From: Saprospiraceae bacterium | Lineage (GTDB): Bacteria > Bacteroidota > Bacteroidia > Chitinophagales > Saprospiraceae | Assembly (NCBI GenBank): GCA_021299835.1 | Contig: JAJTER010000020.1 | Coordinates: 1-38,628 of the forward strand | DNA: 38,628 bases | Direction: 5' to 3' | Shown here: one piece after another, positions 1 through 8,502 of the stretch | Layout of the letters: the number at the start of each line of letters is the position of its first letter | Position numbering within the stretch: position 1 is the first letter of the stretch | Position numbers and translations under genes: made by a program | The notes under the pieces: generated by a model | The model's input: the letters and a program-made list of their open reading frames with translations, nothing else | What the model was told of the DNA's origin: nothing | The model's database searches: none

Positions 1-656
1 AGGCTAAATACAAGACCATTGACGAATATATTGATAGTGTGAAAACACTTCAAACAGACAAGCATAATAAGATTATCCTTATCTATTCAAATGATAAGGA
101 AGCCCAATATGCTCAAATTCAATCTGCAAAAAATAATGGTTTCGACGTACTTGTTATGGATCAGGTCATTGACGCTCATTTTATGCAACAACTTGAGTAT
201 AAGCAAGGAACGGTCACATTTGTACGCGTAGATTCTGATACAACGGATAATCTGGTTCAAAAAGAGGAAAAAAAGGAATCAGTCTTGTCAGAAGATCAGG
301 AAAAACAGATTAAAGAATGGTTTACTGCCAATTTAAATGATCCGATGTCAACCCTGGTAACCAAAGCACTTAATCCTGAAGATTTACCTGTTCAGATTAC
401 CAGACCTGAGTTCATGAGAAGAATGAAAGAAATGCAAATGATGCAAGGAATGAAAATGGATGGCTTTCCCGATTCTATCAACGTGGTCGTTAACACGAAT
501 CATAAAATTATAAACGAGCAGATATTAAATCAATCGGATGAATCGGCCAGAAATGAAACGATGAAGTATCTCATTCAAATTGCAAAACTTCAGGCTGGCA
601 TGTTAACAGGTGCCGAGTTGAATGCTTTTGTAAATAAGAGTATCGATAATATTTAA
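1..656 (+). CDS. htpG: Chaperone HtpG (Hsp90), C-terminal part, 5'-truncated by window edge
   Basis: The reading frame is open from base 3 and ends with TAA at 654-656, so this is the last ~217 residues of a longer protein whose start lies left of the window. The visible part matches the middle/C-terminal region of bacterial Hsp90: an 'IDEYIDSV' stretch, a segment with 'IILIYSNDKEAQYAQIQSA', a charged linker of E/K residues, then the C-terminal dimerisation region with a Met-rich 'MKEMQMMQGMKMDG' amphipathic segment and a terminal helix 'LTGAELNAFVNKSIDNI'. HtpG is an ATP-dependent homodimeric cytosolic chaperone; the ATPase domain is outside the window. A GTG at 39 is internal, not the start. 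A strong hairpin terminator follows directly. Confidence 0.9.
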   Translation, partial: AKYKTIDEYIDSVKTLQTDKHNKIILIYSNDKEAQYAQIQSAKNNGFDVLVMDQVIDAHFMQQLEYKQGTVTFVRVDSDTTDNLVQKEEKKESVLSEDQEKQIKEWFTANLNDPMSTLVTKALNPEDLPVQITRPEFMRRMKEMQMMQGMKMDGFPDSINVVVNTNHKIINEQILNQSDESARNETMKYLIQIAKLQAGMLTGAELNAFVNKSIDNI

Positions 657-670
657 TATTTCTTACATTA

Positions 671-708
671 AAAAAGCCGTTGTCTTATGCTTAGGACAAC
701 GGCTTTTT
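671..708. terminator. Bidirectional intrinsic terminator between htpG and the DUF4837 gene
   Basis: A nine-base perfect stem, GCCGTTGTC / GACAACGGC, with a ten-base loop is flanked by A5 on the left and T5 on the right. It therefore works as a rho-independent terminator on both strands, for htpG (+) and for the convergent lipoprotein gene (-). Confidence 0.9.
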
Positions 709-729
709 ATTTTCCAAAAGTTATTTAAT

Positions 730-1836
730 TTAAGGTATTCTGGCGGTTTGAATAATATGTTCCAATTGCAACATTTTATTTCTTTTTGTCTCTCCGGGAG
801 CATACAAGAAACCGTCGATCAGGACAATTTGGTTTGTTTTAGGGTTGTGAATCAGGTAACAAATAAATGCCCCGGCCATATAATCATTTTCAATTTCCCA
901 GATACCTCTACCCTCAAAAGCATATTTACCGTTAAAATTTAAGGATTGGCCATAGATGGGTAGATCGACATCGTTTACAATCATGTAAGAATTTGGTGTT
1001 CTGGTTGAAACATATTTTTTACCTAAGGTATCTCTCATTGCTTTCAGATTTTCAACAGAAAACTGTTTGGTATCCGTATAGTTGAAAGTAGAAATAAGCA
1101 AGTTAAAAGACGCTTTATCCGTTTCTTTTCTCAACCAAAAGGCTTTACCATCGTTAATGGCGGGCAAAAAATCATTTGGAATTTTCAAACGAACCTTCAT
1201 TTTAGCTTCGATATCAGCTTCCAAAGTAGTGTTACGTCCTGACTGATAAGCATTTGCACCCAACGGAACAGCGTCTTGACTTCTAACTTTTTTTACCAAT
1301 GTCGGCATATTTGCCTTCAGATTATTAACTAAACTTTCCTGAGAATCTGCCATTTGAAACATAATTAGCTGTCCTTTTGCCCAACGGTCATAGCCAACAA
1401 CTACATTATTTTTTTGAGGATTGGTCAGGAACAAGTCTAAATTTTTAGGTCCCAGTTCCTTTTTCATTAAAGAAGCCGTTGGGGAGGATTCATCATTTAT
1501 ATTGGCTAAAATCAAATAAGACTTCAATTCCCTCTTTAGCGGAACATTTTTAAAATCAGTAGGACTAAAATACTTTAAATCTAAAATCGGCTCTGGTTGA
1601 GGTAAAATAAGATAAGCTGAAGAGTAATAATATCTTATGGTATCTCCAATCGGACCATCCCAAATTTCTTTATCTGCCACGACGACGAGGCTGGCAATTT
1701 CTCCGAAAGCATTGGGTTTCATCTTAAATTGACTGGCCCCATCCTTTGTACATGAGTTAGAAAATAGAACGATGGTCAACCACACCAATAAAATAGAGAC
1801 CTTGCTAATTGATTCACCCTTTTTAAAATACATCAT
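730..1836 (-). CDS. DUF4837 family lipoprotein
   Basis: A 368-residue protein with a lipoprotein signal: a charged N-terminus, a hydrophobic stretch at residues 13-26 and 'FSNSC' with the lipidated Cys at position 29. The mature part carries features I associate with DUF4837, a Bacteroidota-restricted family of unknown function: an early 'GEIASLVVVADKEIWDG' strand, 'YYYSSAYLILPQPEP', and a late 'GIWEIENDYMAGAFICYLIHN' segment. It is probably anchored in an outer or inner membrane leaflet facing the periplasm. The gene lies 56 bp downstream of the MoxR ATPase on the same strand and may be co-transcribed with it. Two Met codons in tandem open the frame; the first is used here. No enzymatic role can be read from the sequence. 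Confidence 0.8.
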   Translation of the reverse strand: MMYFKKGESISKVSILLVWLTIVLFSNSCTKDGASQFKMKPNAFGEIASLVVVADKEIWDGPIGDTIRYYYSSAYLILPQPEPILDLKYFSPTDFKNVPLKRELKSYLILANINDESSPTASLMKKELGPKNLDLFLTNPQKNNVVVGYDRWAKGQLIMFQMADSQESLVNNLKANMPTLVKKVRSQDAVPLGANAYQSGRNTTLEADIEAKMKVRLKIPNDFLPAINDGKAFWLRKETDKASFNLLISTFNYTDTKQFSVENLKAMRDTLGKKYVSTRTPNSYMIVNDVDLPIYGQSLNFNGKYAFEGRGIWEIENDYMAGAFICYLIHNPKTNQIVLIDGFLYAPGETKRNKMLQLEHIIQTARIP

Positions 1837-1892
1837 TTAATTTTTATCTTTTAAGATGAAAAAAAAGCCAATAAGGGTGTATCCTGCATTGG

Positions 1893-2864
1893 TTACAACA
1901 ACTGATCAATAATATTTTCCTCTTTGATACCTTCCGCCTCTGCTTTATAATTCCTAACTATTCTATGACGCAAAACATATTTTGCAATAGATTGAATGTC
2001 AGATATATCTGGCGAATATTTTCCCATTATCGCCGCATGGCATTTAGCGCCAACGATAAGAAACTGTGAAGCACGGGGACCAGCGCCCCAAGAAATATAA
2101 TTATCCACGATAGAAGCAGCGCGGTCTGTTCCCGGCCTAGTTTTTGAAACCAAAGAAACAGCATATTCCAACACATTATCTGTTACTGGAATTCTCCTGA
2201 TGAGCTGTTGAAATTGTTGAATCTGATTCGCTGTCACAATATTTTTTAAACTCACATTCTGAGCACCCGTTGTATTTTTAACTACCTCGATTTCCTGTTG
2301 AAAAGTTGGATAATCTAATGGAATATTGAACATAAAACGGTCCAGCTGCGCCTCAGGCAAAGGATAAGTTCCCTCTTGTTCGATAGGATTTTGAGTGGCT
2401 AAAACGAAAAATGGCTTAGGCAGCGCATGCGATACTCCACTGACAGTCACTACCTTTTCCTGCATGGCTTCCAATAATGCCGCTTGCGTTTTAGGTGGCG
2501 TCCTGTTTATCTCGTCGGCTAAAACGATATTGGCAAATAAAGGTCCTTTGTTAAATTGAAAAGTTCTATTCTCCTGTAATATTTCAGAGCCTATAATGTC
2601 AGATGGCATAAGGTCAGGCGTGAACTGTATCCTTTTAAAATCTAAATCCAGTACAGAAGCAATAGTGCTGACTAATAATGTTTTAGCTAATCCAGGAACG
2701 CCCACTAATAAACTATGACCATTACTAAACAAAGCAATAATAACAGCCTTAACCACTTCATCTTGCCCAACAATGACCTTACCTATTTCCTGCCTTAAAT
2801 CCTGGTACTTATTTGCAAGGGCATCTACTGCTTCTACATCTGATTTAAAATTTGTTTCTGACAT
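1893..2864 (-). CDS. MoxR family AAA+ ATPase
   Basis: A 323-residue AAA+ ATPase of the MoxR type. Walker A is GVPGLAKT (residues 55-62), Walker B IVLADEI (113-119), sensor 1 FVLATQNP (153-160), and the family hallmark EAQLDRF follows at 171-177. The C-terminal third is the lid domain ('GAGPRASQFLI'). MoxR proteins are chaperone-like ATPases that usually sit beside DUF58 and von Willebrand A-domain genes and mature metalloenzymes or envelope complexes. Here no such partners follow; the next gene is a DUF4837 lipoprotein. Those partners may lie elsewhere in the genome. Length is normal and the frame is intact. The ATG is preceded by an A/G-rich stretch, AAAGAAAAGGAAA, typical of Bacteroidota leaders. 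Confidence 0.93.
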   Translation of the reverse strand: MSETNFKSDVEAVDALANKYQDLRQEIGKVIVGQDEVVKAVIIALFSNGHSLLVGVPGLAKTLLVSTIASVLDLDFKRIQFTPDLMPSDIIGSEILQENRTFQFNKGPLFANIVLADEINRTPPKTQAALLEAMQEKVVTVSGVSHALPKPFFVLATQNPIEQEGTYPLPEAQLDRFMFNIPLDYPTFQQEIEVVKNTTGAQNVSLKNIVTANQIQQFQQLIRRIPVTDNVLEYAVSLVSKTRPGTDRAASIVDNYISWGAGPRASQFLIVGAKCHAAIMGKYSPDISDIQSIAKYVLRHRIVRNYKAEAEGIKEENIIDQLL

Positions 2865-3067
2865 TTTCCTTTTCTTTAAAATTGAGATTTGGGTTCTTTG
2901 CCCTTTCGGAGCCGAAATTTAAGCAATTCGACGCGTTTAAAACGAAGGAATTTAATAATTTGTTTACAAAAGCTTGTTCCAATAAATTTTAATGGATACG
3001 ATTTTAAATTTTCGTCTGAAAAAATGATTATATTTCTGTTATTGATAAGCAATTAAAGGATCACCCA

Positions 3068-6025
3068 ATGAGAATATTTTTTCTTACTATTCTATTTTTC
3101 AGTGCTTTACATTTATTAGCTCAACGAATTGATAATTTATATTCCAAAGACCTACGATGGAGAAATGTTGGACCTGCCAATATGATGGGTAGAATTGCCG
3201 ACATCGATGCCTTGAATACCGATTATCGACAGGTGATTTGTGCTTCTGCATCAGGTGGCGTTTTTCAAAGTAAAAACGGGGGCGTTAGCTGGGAACCGAT
3301 TTTTGACCGATATGGCACTTCTTCCATAGGTAGTGTGGCCCTTTTTCAAGGTAATCCATCCATTATCTGGGTAGGCACCGGCGAATCGGCCAATAGAAAC
3401 AGCTCTGGTTGGGGCGATGGCCTTTATTTGAGTAATGACGGTGGACTAAGTTTTTCAAAACTGGGTCTTTCCAATACCCACCATATTGCTGATATCGCCC
3501 TTCATCCCACAAATCCAGATATTGCTTATGTCGCTGCAGTAGGACATTTATGGGGCTATTCTGGTGACAGAGGATTGTTTTTTACCGATGACCGGGGGAA
3601 ATCCTGGAAAAAACTGGACCAGGGTCTGCCTATTGATTCACTCACTGGTTGTACCGAGGTAGTTATGGATCCAAGTAATCCTAATATTTTATATGCAGGC
3701 TTTTACCATAGATTAAGAAGACCCTACATTTTTAAAAGTGGTGGGGGAAATGGGGGAATTTATAAAAGTACCGACGCAGGAAAGTCCTGGAAAAAATTGG
3801 TAAATGGCCTTCCAACGGGTGAAACCGGTCAAATTGACCTTTCCATTTGCAAAAGTTTTCCCTCCATTATAGTAGCCTCTGTAGAAGCTGACGAAAATAT
3901 TCCCGACGGTCAGCCTGGTTCAGGTACCTACAGATCAGATGACGGCGGAAATACCTGGCGATTTTTACTAAAACACAATACACGTCCTTATTATCATGGA
4001 CAAATTGAGATAGACCCCATAGACCCACAATCTATTTATCTGGTTTCCAGAGACTTTAGAATTTCCCGCGACGGTGGCAAAACCTTTACCGAAAGAGAGT
4101 GGCGAACCGATGGTGGCGATGATCATGCTATGTGGATTGCTCCCTACGATAGTAAAATTATCTATATGGGTACCGATCAGGGTTTAAGATTAACCGTGGA
4201 TGGTGGCGAAAGTGTTTTGTCATTCAATAATATGGCCATTGGTCAGTATTATGCCATCGGCGTTGACATGAGAGATCCCTACTGGATAGGTGGTGGTCTG
4301 CAGGATAATGGCTTATGGATGGGGCCGTCAAATAGCAGGGAGGTACGCGGTATTTTAAATGAACATAATACCTGGGTTGGAGAAGGAGATGGTTTTCATT
4401 TTCAAATAGATCCAACGGACTGGAAAACCATCTATATGGTCAATCATGTTGGATTTGCGGCGAAGTTAAATGTGGAAACCAGAAAGTATAATTATATCAC
4501 GCCTACGCCACAAACTATCTCTAATTATTCAGCTTATTTTGATCCAAATTATAAGGATTATCCTATAAAATATTCTATCGACCCTGGAGAACACTGGTTT
4601 TTTTATGAAAATACAGATCGTGTAAAACTTCCTCCTCAATTTCGATTCAACTGGAGCAGCCCCTTAGTTCTCTCTTCCCGCAATGTAAATACGCTTTATT
4701 TCGGAGGCAATCACCTTTTTAAATCTACGGATAAGGGAAATTCCTGGAAAATCATCAGCCCTGACCTGACCACCAATGATGCTGAGTTCAGGAATCCTTC
4801 CAATAGTGGCTATCTGACCAGAAGTGTGACGGGTGGGGAAAATCATTTTACCATCATTACCCTCGCAGAATCCTCTTTAGATACTCAGGAAATATGGGCA
4901 GGAACAGACGACGGAAACTTACAGGTTACATTGAACGGAGGTAAAACATGGACCGAGGTTGGTCAATTATTAGTTAAACAATTTCCCTCTATTGGACAAA
5001 ATGCTTCCTCCCCCAGAGGAAAAAGGCCCTGGATAAGCAGAGTATCCCCTTCAGCACATATAAAAGGTAGATGTTATGTCTCTTTGGATAATCACAGATA
5101 TGATGACATGAATGCTTATGTATTTGTCACTGACGATTATGGGAAAACCTGGAAATCGCTACAAAATAATTTACCGGAATATTCTGTTTATGTGGTTCGG
5201 GAAGACCCCGAAAACCCTGATTTGTTATTTGTGGGAACGGAACAAGGCGTTTTATTTTCCTACAATCAGGGACAGGAATGGCATGAACTCATGGGTAATA
5301 TGCCCACGGTAGCCGTTTACGACCTTGTTATCCATCCCCGGGATGGCGATCTGATAGCTGGAACTCATGGCAGAAGTATCTGGATTTTAGATGATATCAG
5401 TCCTCTGAGACAGCTCAGCGGGCAAATTACAAACAAACCAATTCACCTTTTTCAAAGCAGGCGGTCCACCAGATGGTTGCGAATAAATACGGGGAGAAAG
5501 CAACCCCTCTTTGAATTCCGTGGACAGAATCCCAGAAGTGGGGCAGCTATCCATTTGTGGGTAAATAAAGGCAACCAAACCGATTCTGTTTCATTGAACC
5601 TTGTATCTGAAAATGACAACCAACTTAAAAGGCAATGGAAAGTACCTGTGCAACCTGGCATCAATAGAATTTACTGGGACATGCAGGTGGACGAACCTGA
5701 AACCTCCTGGACGCAGGAAATGGAAAACATGCGAGTCGCTCTTGAAAATCTAGGTTCCCTTAGCTCTTTATCGACAGCTACCAAAGATTCATTAACCCAA
5801 TTCAAAGCATCCCTTAAAGCCCTTTCGCCACAAAACAAGGCTGGTTATGAAGCCTTACGACGTAAAATTCATTCCGTTTTTGGTGTTTATGGCATTGTTT
5901 TGGGCAAAGAACTGAAACTAAAAAGGCAGGCAACAGCTGGTAATTATCAGTTGGAAGTGAAAGCAGGAGCATTTTCAGAAACAAAAAAAATAACTATTCG
6001 AGAAGATCCCTTGTTAAATAAGTAA
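3068..6025 (+). CDS. Secreted sortilin/BNR (Asp-box) beta-propeller protein
   Basis: A 985-residue protein with a Sec signal peptide (hydrophobic residues 3-16, cleavage near LLA-Q at 18-19). The body is built of repeated Asp-box motifs (S/T-x-D-x-G-x-T-W): SKNGGVSW, SNDGGLSF, TDDRGKSW, STDAGKSW, SDDGGNTW, SRDGGKTF, STDKGNSW, TLNGGKTW and TDDYGKTW. These indicate one or two beta-propellers of the sortilin/VPS10 or glycosidase-like type. After the propellers ('TRGRSIW'-like segment 'GTHGRSIWILDD' near residue 775) comes a C-terminal Ig-like/extension region ending without an obvious type IX sorting domain. Such proteins are often labelled 'glycosyl hydrolase', but no catalytic residues can be assigned. 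The gene is transcribed divergently from the MoxR gene across a 203-bp gap. Confidence 0.85.
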   Translation: MRIFFLTILFFSALHLLAQRIDNLYSKDLRWRNVGPANMMGRIADIDALNTDYRQVICASASGGVFQSKNGGVSWEPIFDRYGTSSIGSVALFQGNPSIIWVGTGESANRNSSGWGDGLYLSNDGGLSFSKLGLSNTHHIADIALHPTNPDIAYVAAVGHLWGYSGDRGLFFTDDRGKSWKKLDQGLPIDSLTGCTEVVMDPSNPNILYAGFYHRLRRPYIFKSGGGNGGIYKSTDAGKSWKKLVNGLPTGETGQIDLSICKSFPSIIVASVEADENIPDGQPGSGTYRSDDGGNTWRFLLKHNTRPYYHGQIEIDPIDPQSIYLVSRDFRISRDGGKTFTEREWRTDGGDDHAMWIAPYDSKIIYMGTDQGLRLTVDGGESVLSFNNMAIGQYYAIGVDMRDPYWIGGGLQDNGLWMGPSNSREVRGILNEHNTWVGEGDGFHFQIDPTDWKTIYMVNHVGFAAKLNVETRKYNYITPTPQTISNYSAYFDPNYKDYPIKYSIDPGEHWFFYENTDRVKLPPQFRFNWSSPLVLSSRNVNTLYFGGNHLFKSTDKGNSWKIISPDLTTNDAEFRNPSNSGYLTRSVTGGENHFTIITLAESSLDTQEIWAGTDDGNLQVTLNGGKTWTEVGQLLVKQFPSIGQNASSPRGKRPWISRVSPSAHIKGRCYVSLDNHRYDDMNAYVFVTDDYGKTWKSLQNNLPEYSVYVVREDPENPDLLFVGTEQGVLFSYNQGQEWHELMGNMPTVAVYDLVIHPRDGDLIAGTHGRSIWILDDISPLRQLSGQITNKPIHLFQSRRSTRWLRINTGRKQPLFEFRGQNPRSGAAIHLWVNKGNQTDSVSLNLVSENDNQLKRQWKVPVQPGINRIYWDMQVDEPETSWTQEMENMRVALENLGSLSSLSTATKDSLTQFKASLKALSPQNKAGYEALRRKIHSVFGVYGIVLGKELKLKRQATAGNYQLEVKAGAFSETKKITIREDPLLNK

Positions 6026-6027
6026 GC

Positions 6028-6066
6028 ATTTAACCCATGCGATAAGGAATTCGTTATGGTTTTATA
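6028..6066. terminator. Possible weak terminator hairpin between convergent genes
   Basis: The short gap between two convergent genes contains an imperfect inverted repeat (AACCCAT ... ATGGTTTT with an inner ATAAG/CGTTAT pairing). It could form a hairpin followed by a T-run on the + strand. The stem has mismatches, so this is tentative. Confidence 0.3.
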
Positions 6067-6539
6067 CAAGCGTCAAAACAATCGATGATTGATTTCAGAA
6101 TAACAAACATGGGTTCCCTGCCTTCTTTGGTTAAAAGTTCGTCTTCCTCATCCAGGAGCATGTCTTCGACAAAGGCCAGTAAATCTGTTTGTTTATTGTC
6201 CTTGAAGAATACGTCCAGACGATCTCGAAAACGTTTGGCTGTAATGGATTCCAGTAATTCCCAATTTTTTTCCTCTGCGAGGGACAGTTCGTCTGAATCA
6301 ATTTCGTCCATATCCTCCACATCAATTTGGGTTCGAATAGCTTGCCAAAGAGTTAGAAGGATAAAAAGCAGATATTCCTTTTCATATTCTGTGAAAAGCT
6401 CTGTATTTTCAGTAAACAAAAAAGCAAAAACAGCAGGTTGGATTTCGCTGAGTTCAGTAACCAATGATTCATTGATTGTTTCGTCGTCCTGAATGGCTGA
6501 CGCCGCGTCATCCAATTGTTGTTCTGTAATAAAAACCAT
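6054..6539 (-). CDS. Small acidic protein of unknown function
   Basis: I do not recognise this family. The product is 161 residues from the ATG at 6539, strongly acidic (many D/E runs such as 'DVEDMDEIDSDEL' and 'LLDEEDEL'), predicted helical, with no signal peptide or membrane span, so probably cytosolic. The reading frame can be extended to a TTG at 6578, but that TTG overlaps the -7 promoter element at 6576-6583, so the ATG at 6539 is the better start. It is divergent from the site-2 protease gene and convergent with the Asp-box gene. The Ser-rich frame on the opposite strand is the antisense shadow of the acidic codons. Confidence 0.65.
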   Translation of the reverse strand: MVFITEQQLDDAASAIQDDETINESLVTELSEIQPAVFAFLFTENTELFTEYEKEYLLFILLTLWQAIRTQIDVEDMDEIDSDELSLAEEKNWELLESITAKRFRDRLDVFFKDNKQTDLLAFVEDMLLDEEDELLTKEGREPMFVILKSIIDCFDACIKP

Positions 6540-6575
6540 TGATAATGTATTAGAATGAATAAAATATTTCCACCA

Positions 6576-6604
6576 CAAAGTTATCTTTACTTTTCTTTAC
6601 AAGA
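6576..6604 (-). promoter_or_regulatory. Bacteroidota-type promoter for the acidic protein gene
   Basis: On the minus strand TAACTTTG (6583-6576) matches the -7 consensus TAnnTTTG exactly. A TTG lies roughly 17-20 bases upstream, near 6600. Transcription would begin near 6570, about 30 bases before the ATG at 6539, which excludes the longer TTG-initiated frame. Confidence 0.55.
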
Positions 6605-6613
6605 AACACAAAA

Positions 6614-7801
6614 ATGAAAGGATCCTTAAGAATTGCAAAAATATTTAATATTCCCGTTGAAGTACATTGGAGTTTCTTATTTTTATTTGTCTACGTTATC
6701 TACCTTGCCTTCAAAGAAAGCTGGGGTATTTGGGGTGCAGTATCGGCAAGTTTATTTGTACTCATTTTATTTTTGTGCGTTGTTTTACATGAATTTGGCC
6801 ACGCCTTAATGGCGAGAAGGTTTGACGTACAAACGAGAGATATTACTTTATACCCCATTGGCGGAGTAGCCCGTTTGGAGCGTTTGCCAAGAAAACCTGT
6901 ACAAGAATTTTGGGTGGCCATTGCCGGACCTTTGGTAAATGTAGCGATCGCTTTAGTCCTTTTGCCTGTGTTACTACTTTTAGGAACGGACACCATTTTA
7001 GATGTTTTTTACAGTTTATATAACCAATCAGATTCCGATAACTTTTACTTTCCCAGTAACTTACCTGTTTATGCTTATGTAGCCTTAGGCTTAATAGGAC
7101 TTAACCTGACCTTAGCCATATTCAATTTGATCCCTGCCTTCCCAATGGACGGAGGCAGAGTATTAAGAGCTATTTTGTCTCATTTTATGGGGCATTTGAA
7201 AGCAACGAGAATTGCCTCCATAGTAGGTCAGGTCATTGCCATTTATTTTGTTTACAATGGCATATTAGGAGACGGGAGTGTTACTCAAATTTTTATTGGT
7301 GTTTTTGTATTTCTTGCTGCTGGTTCAGAGGCAAAAGCGGCCAATATGGAGAATTCTTTACTTGAATTAAAAGTGAAGGATTGGATGAAAAAAGATTTTA
7401 TTCACTTTGAGAGTTCACAGCTTTTAAGCGAAATATTACCTTTGGTTCAAGATGCAGGCGACCGGGAAATCCTTGTTTTTGATGTTTGGCAAAATCCCGT
7501 TGGTACTATATCATCGTTTGAAATCATTGAATTGTGCCTTAACGGTGGAGGGGAAAAAACAGTAAGCGATGCTACGTTCCCCATTGAAAATGTATTAACA
7601 GAAGAACAAACCTTACAGGATGCTCTACTTTTATTTCAACAATCGAATGCCAAAACACTCCCTGTTATGCGACAGTCTGAACTCATTGGTATATTAGAAT
7701 TAAATCAAATATATACTATCCATCAGGTTTTGAATAAATCTGGTAAGCAAAAGAGTTCAATTTTCAATGGAATAAAAAAATGGACAAATGGAAAAGATTG
7801 A
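6614..7801 (+). CDS. Site-2 protease (M50) with C-terminal CBS region
   Basis: A 395-residue polytopic membrane zinc protease of the S2P/SpoIVFB type. The first transmembrane helices span residues ~18-35 and 42-60. The zinc motif HEFGH is at 59-63, just inside a helix, and the third ligand lies in NLIPAFPMDGGR (171-182, Asp179). A hydrophobic segment at ~200-240 is followed by a cytosolic pair of CBS-like repeats from about 250 to 380 ('VKDWMKKDFIHFESSQLLSEI', 'PVMRQSELIGIL'). Such enzymes cut membrane-embedded substrates, for example anti-sigma factors; CBS domains usually sense adenine nucleotides. The nitroreductase gene overlaps its 3' end by 14 bp, so the two are translated from one message. 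Length is normal for the S2P-CBS subgroup. Confidence 0.92.
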   Translation: MKGSLRIAKIFNIPVEVHWSFLFLFVYVIYLAFKESWGIWGAVSASLFVLILFLCVVLHEFGHALMARRFDVQTRDITLYPIGGVARLERLPRKPVQEFWVAIAGPLVNVAIALVLLPVLLLLGTDTILDVFYSLYNQSDSDNFYFPSNLPVYAYVALGLIGLNLTLAIFNLIPAFPMDGGRVLRAILSHFMGHLKATRIASIVGQVIAIYFVYNGILGDGSVTQIFIGVFVFLAAGSEAKAANMENSLLELKVKDWMKKDFIHFESSQLLSEILPLVQDAGDREILVFDVWQNPVGTISSFEIIELCLNGGGEKTVSDATFPIENVLTEEQTLQDALLLFQQSNAKTLPVMRQSELIGILELNQIYTIHQVLNKSGKQKSSIFNGIKKWTNGKD

Positions 7802-8363
7802 TATTTTAATGGACATTATTCGCACGCGAAGAAGTGTATTTCCTCCTTTATATGCCTCGGACAAAGAAGTTCCGAGAAGTGTAATTGAGAAAATTCTGGA
7901 GGCCGCGAACTGGGCACCAAGCCACAAAAAAACAGAACCCTGGCGATTTTATGTTTTTACAGAGAAAAGCAGGGAAGATTTAGGAAAATTCATGGCAGAT
8001 TATTATTTGGAAAATACGCCTGAAACTGAATTTTCTCAGGTTGTTTTCAATAAAATGATACAAAATCCGCTCAAAGCACCGGTTATTATCGCTATTGTCA
8101 TGCATAGAGATTTATCTGCGAGCCTTCCTGAGTGGGAAGATATTGCTGCCACTGCCTGTGCTGTACAAAACATGGCGCTGGCTTGTACTGCCGAAGGTTT
8201 AGGTTCATTCTGGAGTACGCCAAGACCAGCGCTTAATGCTGATTCATTTTTAAAGTTGTCCGAAAATGAACGTTGTCTTGGTTTATTTTATGTTGGTTAC
8301 GTTGAAAAAGAGGTAGCTTCTGTTGAGAGAGGTGACCCGTCAGAAAAAATTATATGGATGTAA
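7788..8363 (+). CDS. Nitroreductase family protein (FMN-dependent)
   Basis: A 191-residue single-domain protein of the NADH oxidase/nitroreductase fold. Evidence: the N-terminal FMN phosphate-binding 'RTRRSVFPPL' segment, the 'AANWAPSHKKTEPWRFYVF' region typical of the YdjA/short nitroreductase group, and the later 'CAVQNMALACTAEGLGSFWSTP' helix contacting the flavin. It likely reduces nitro or quinone substrates, or an unknown metabolite, with NAD(P)H; the substrate cannot be predicted. It starts inside the 3' end of the protease gene, indicating translational coupling. A start at the Met eight codons in is possible. Confidence 0.9.
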   Translation: MEKIDILMDIIRTRRSVFPPLYASDKEVPRSVIEKILEAANWAPSHKKTEPWRFYVFTEKSREDLGKFMADYYLENTPETEFSQVVFNKMIQNPLKAPVIIAIVMHRDLSASLPEWEDIAATACAVQNMALACTAEGLGSFWSTPRPALNADSFLKLSENERCLGLFYVGYVEKEVASVERGDPSEKIIWM

Positions 8364-8396
8364 GCGACATTGTAATGAATACTAAACCGTCCTTTT

Positions 8397-8428
8397 TTTG
8401 GACAACAGATAATTTAATATTATTTTCG
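8397..8428 (+). promoter_or_regulatory. Probable promoter of hppA
   Basis: TTTG at 8397-8400 is separated by 20 bases from TATTTTCG at 8421-8428, one mismatch from TAnnTTTG. This gives a ~70-base leader before the hppA ATG at 8503. Confidence 0.5.
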
Positions 8429-8502
8429 CACATTAAAAAAAATTCCTTGAGAGTAAAATAGCTCTTTAGCATTATTTTGAACAAGTTTTAAACCACTAAT
8501 TT

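Noticed and set aside
6085..6492. Ser-rich 135-residue frame on the + strand
   Set aside because: It is the antisense reading of the Asp/Glu-rich codons of the acidic protein gene on the minus strand; low complexity and no leader.
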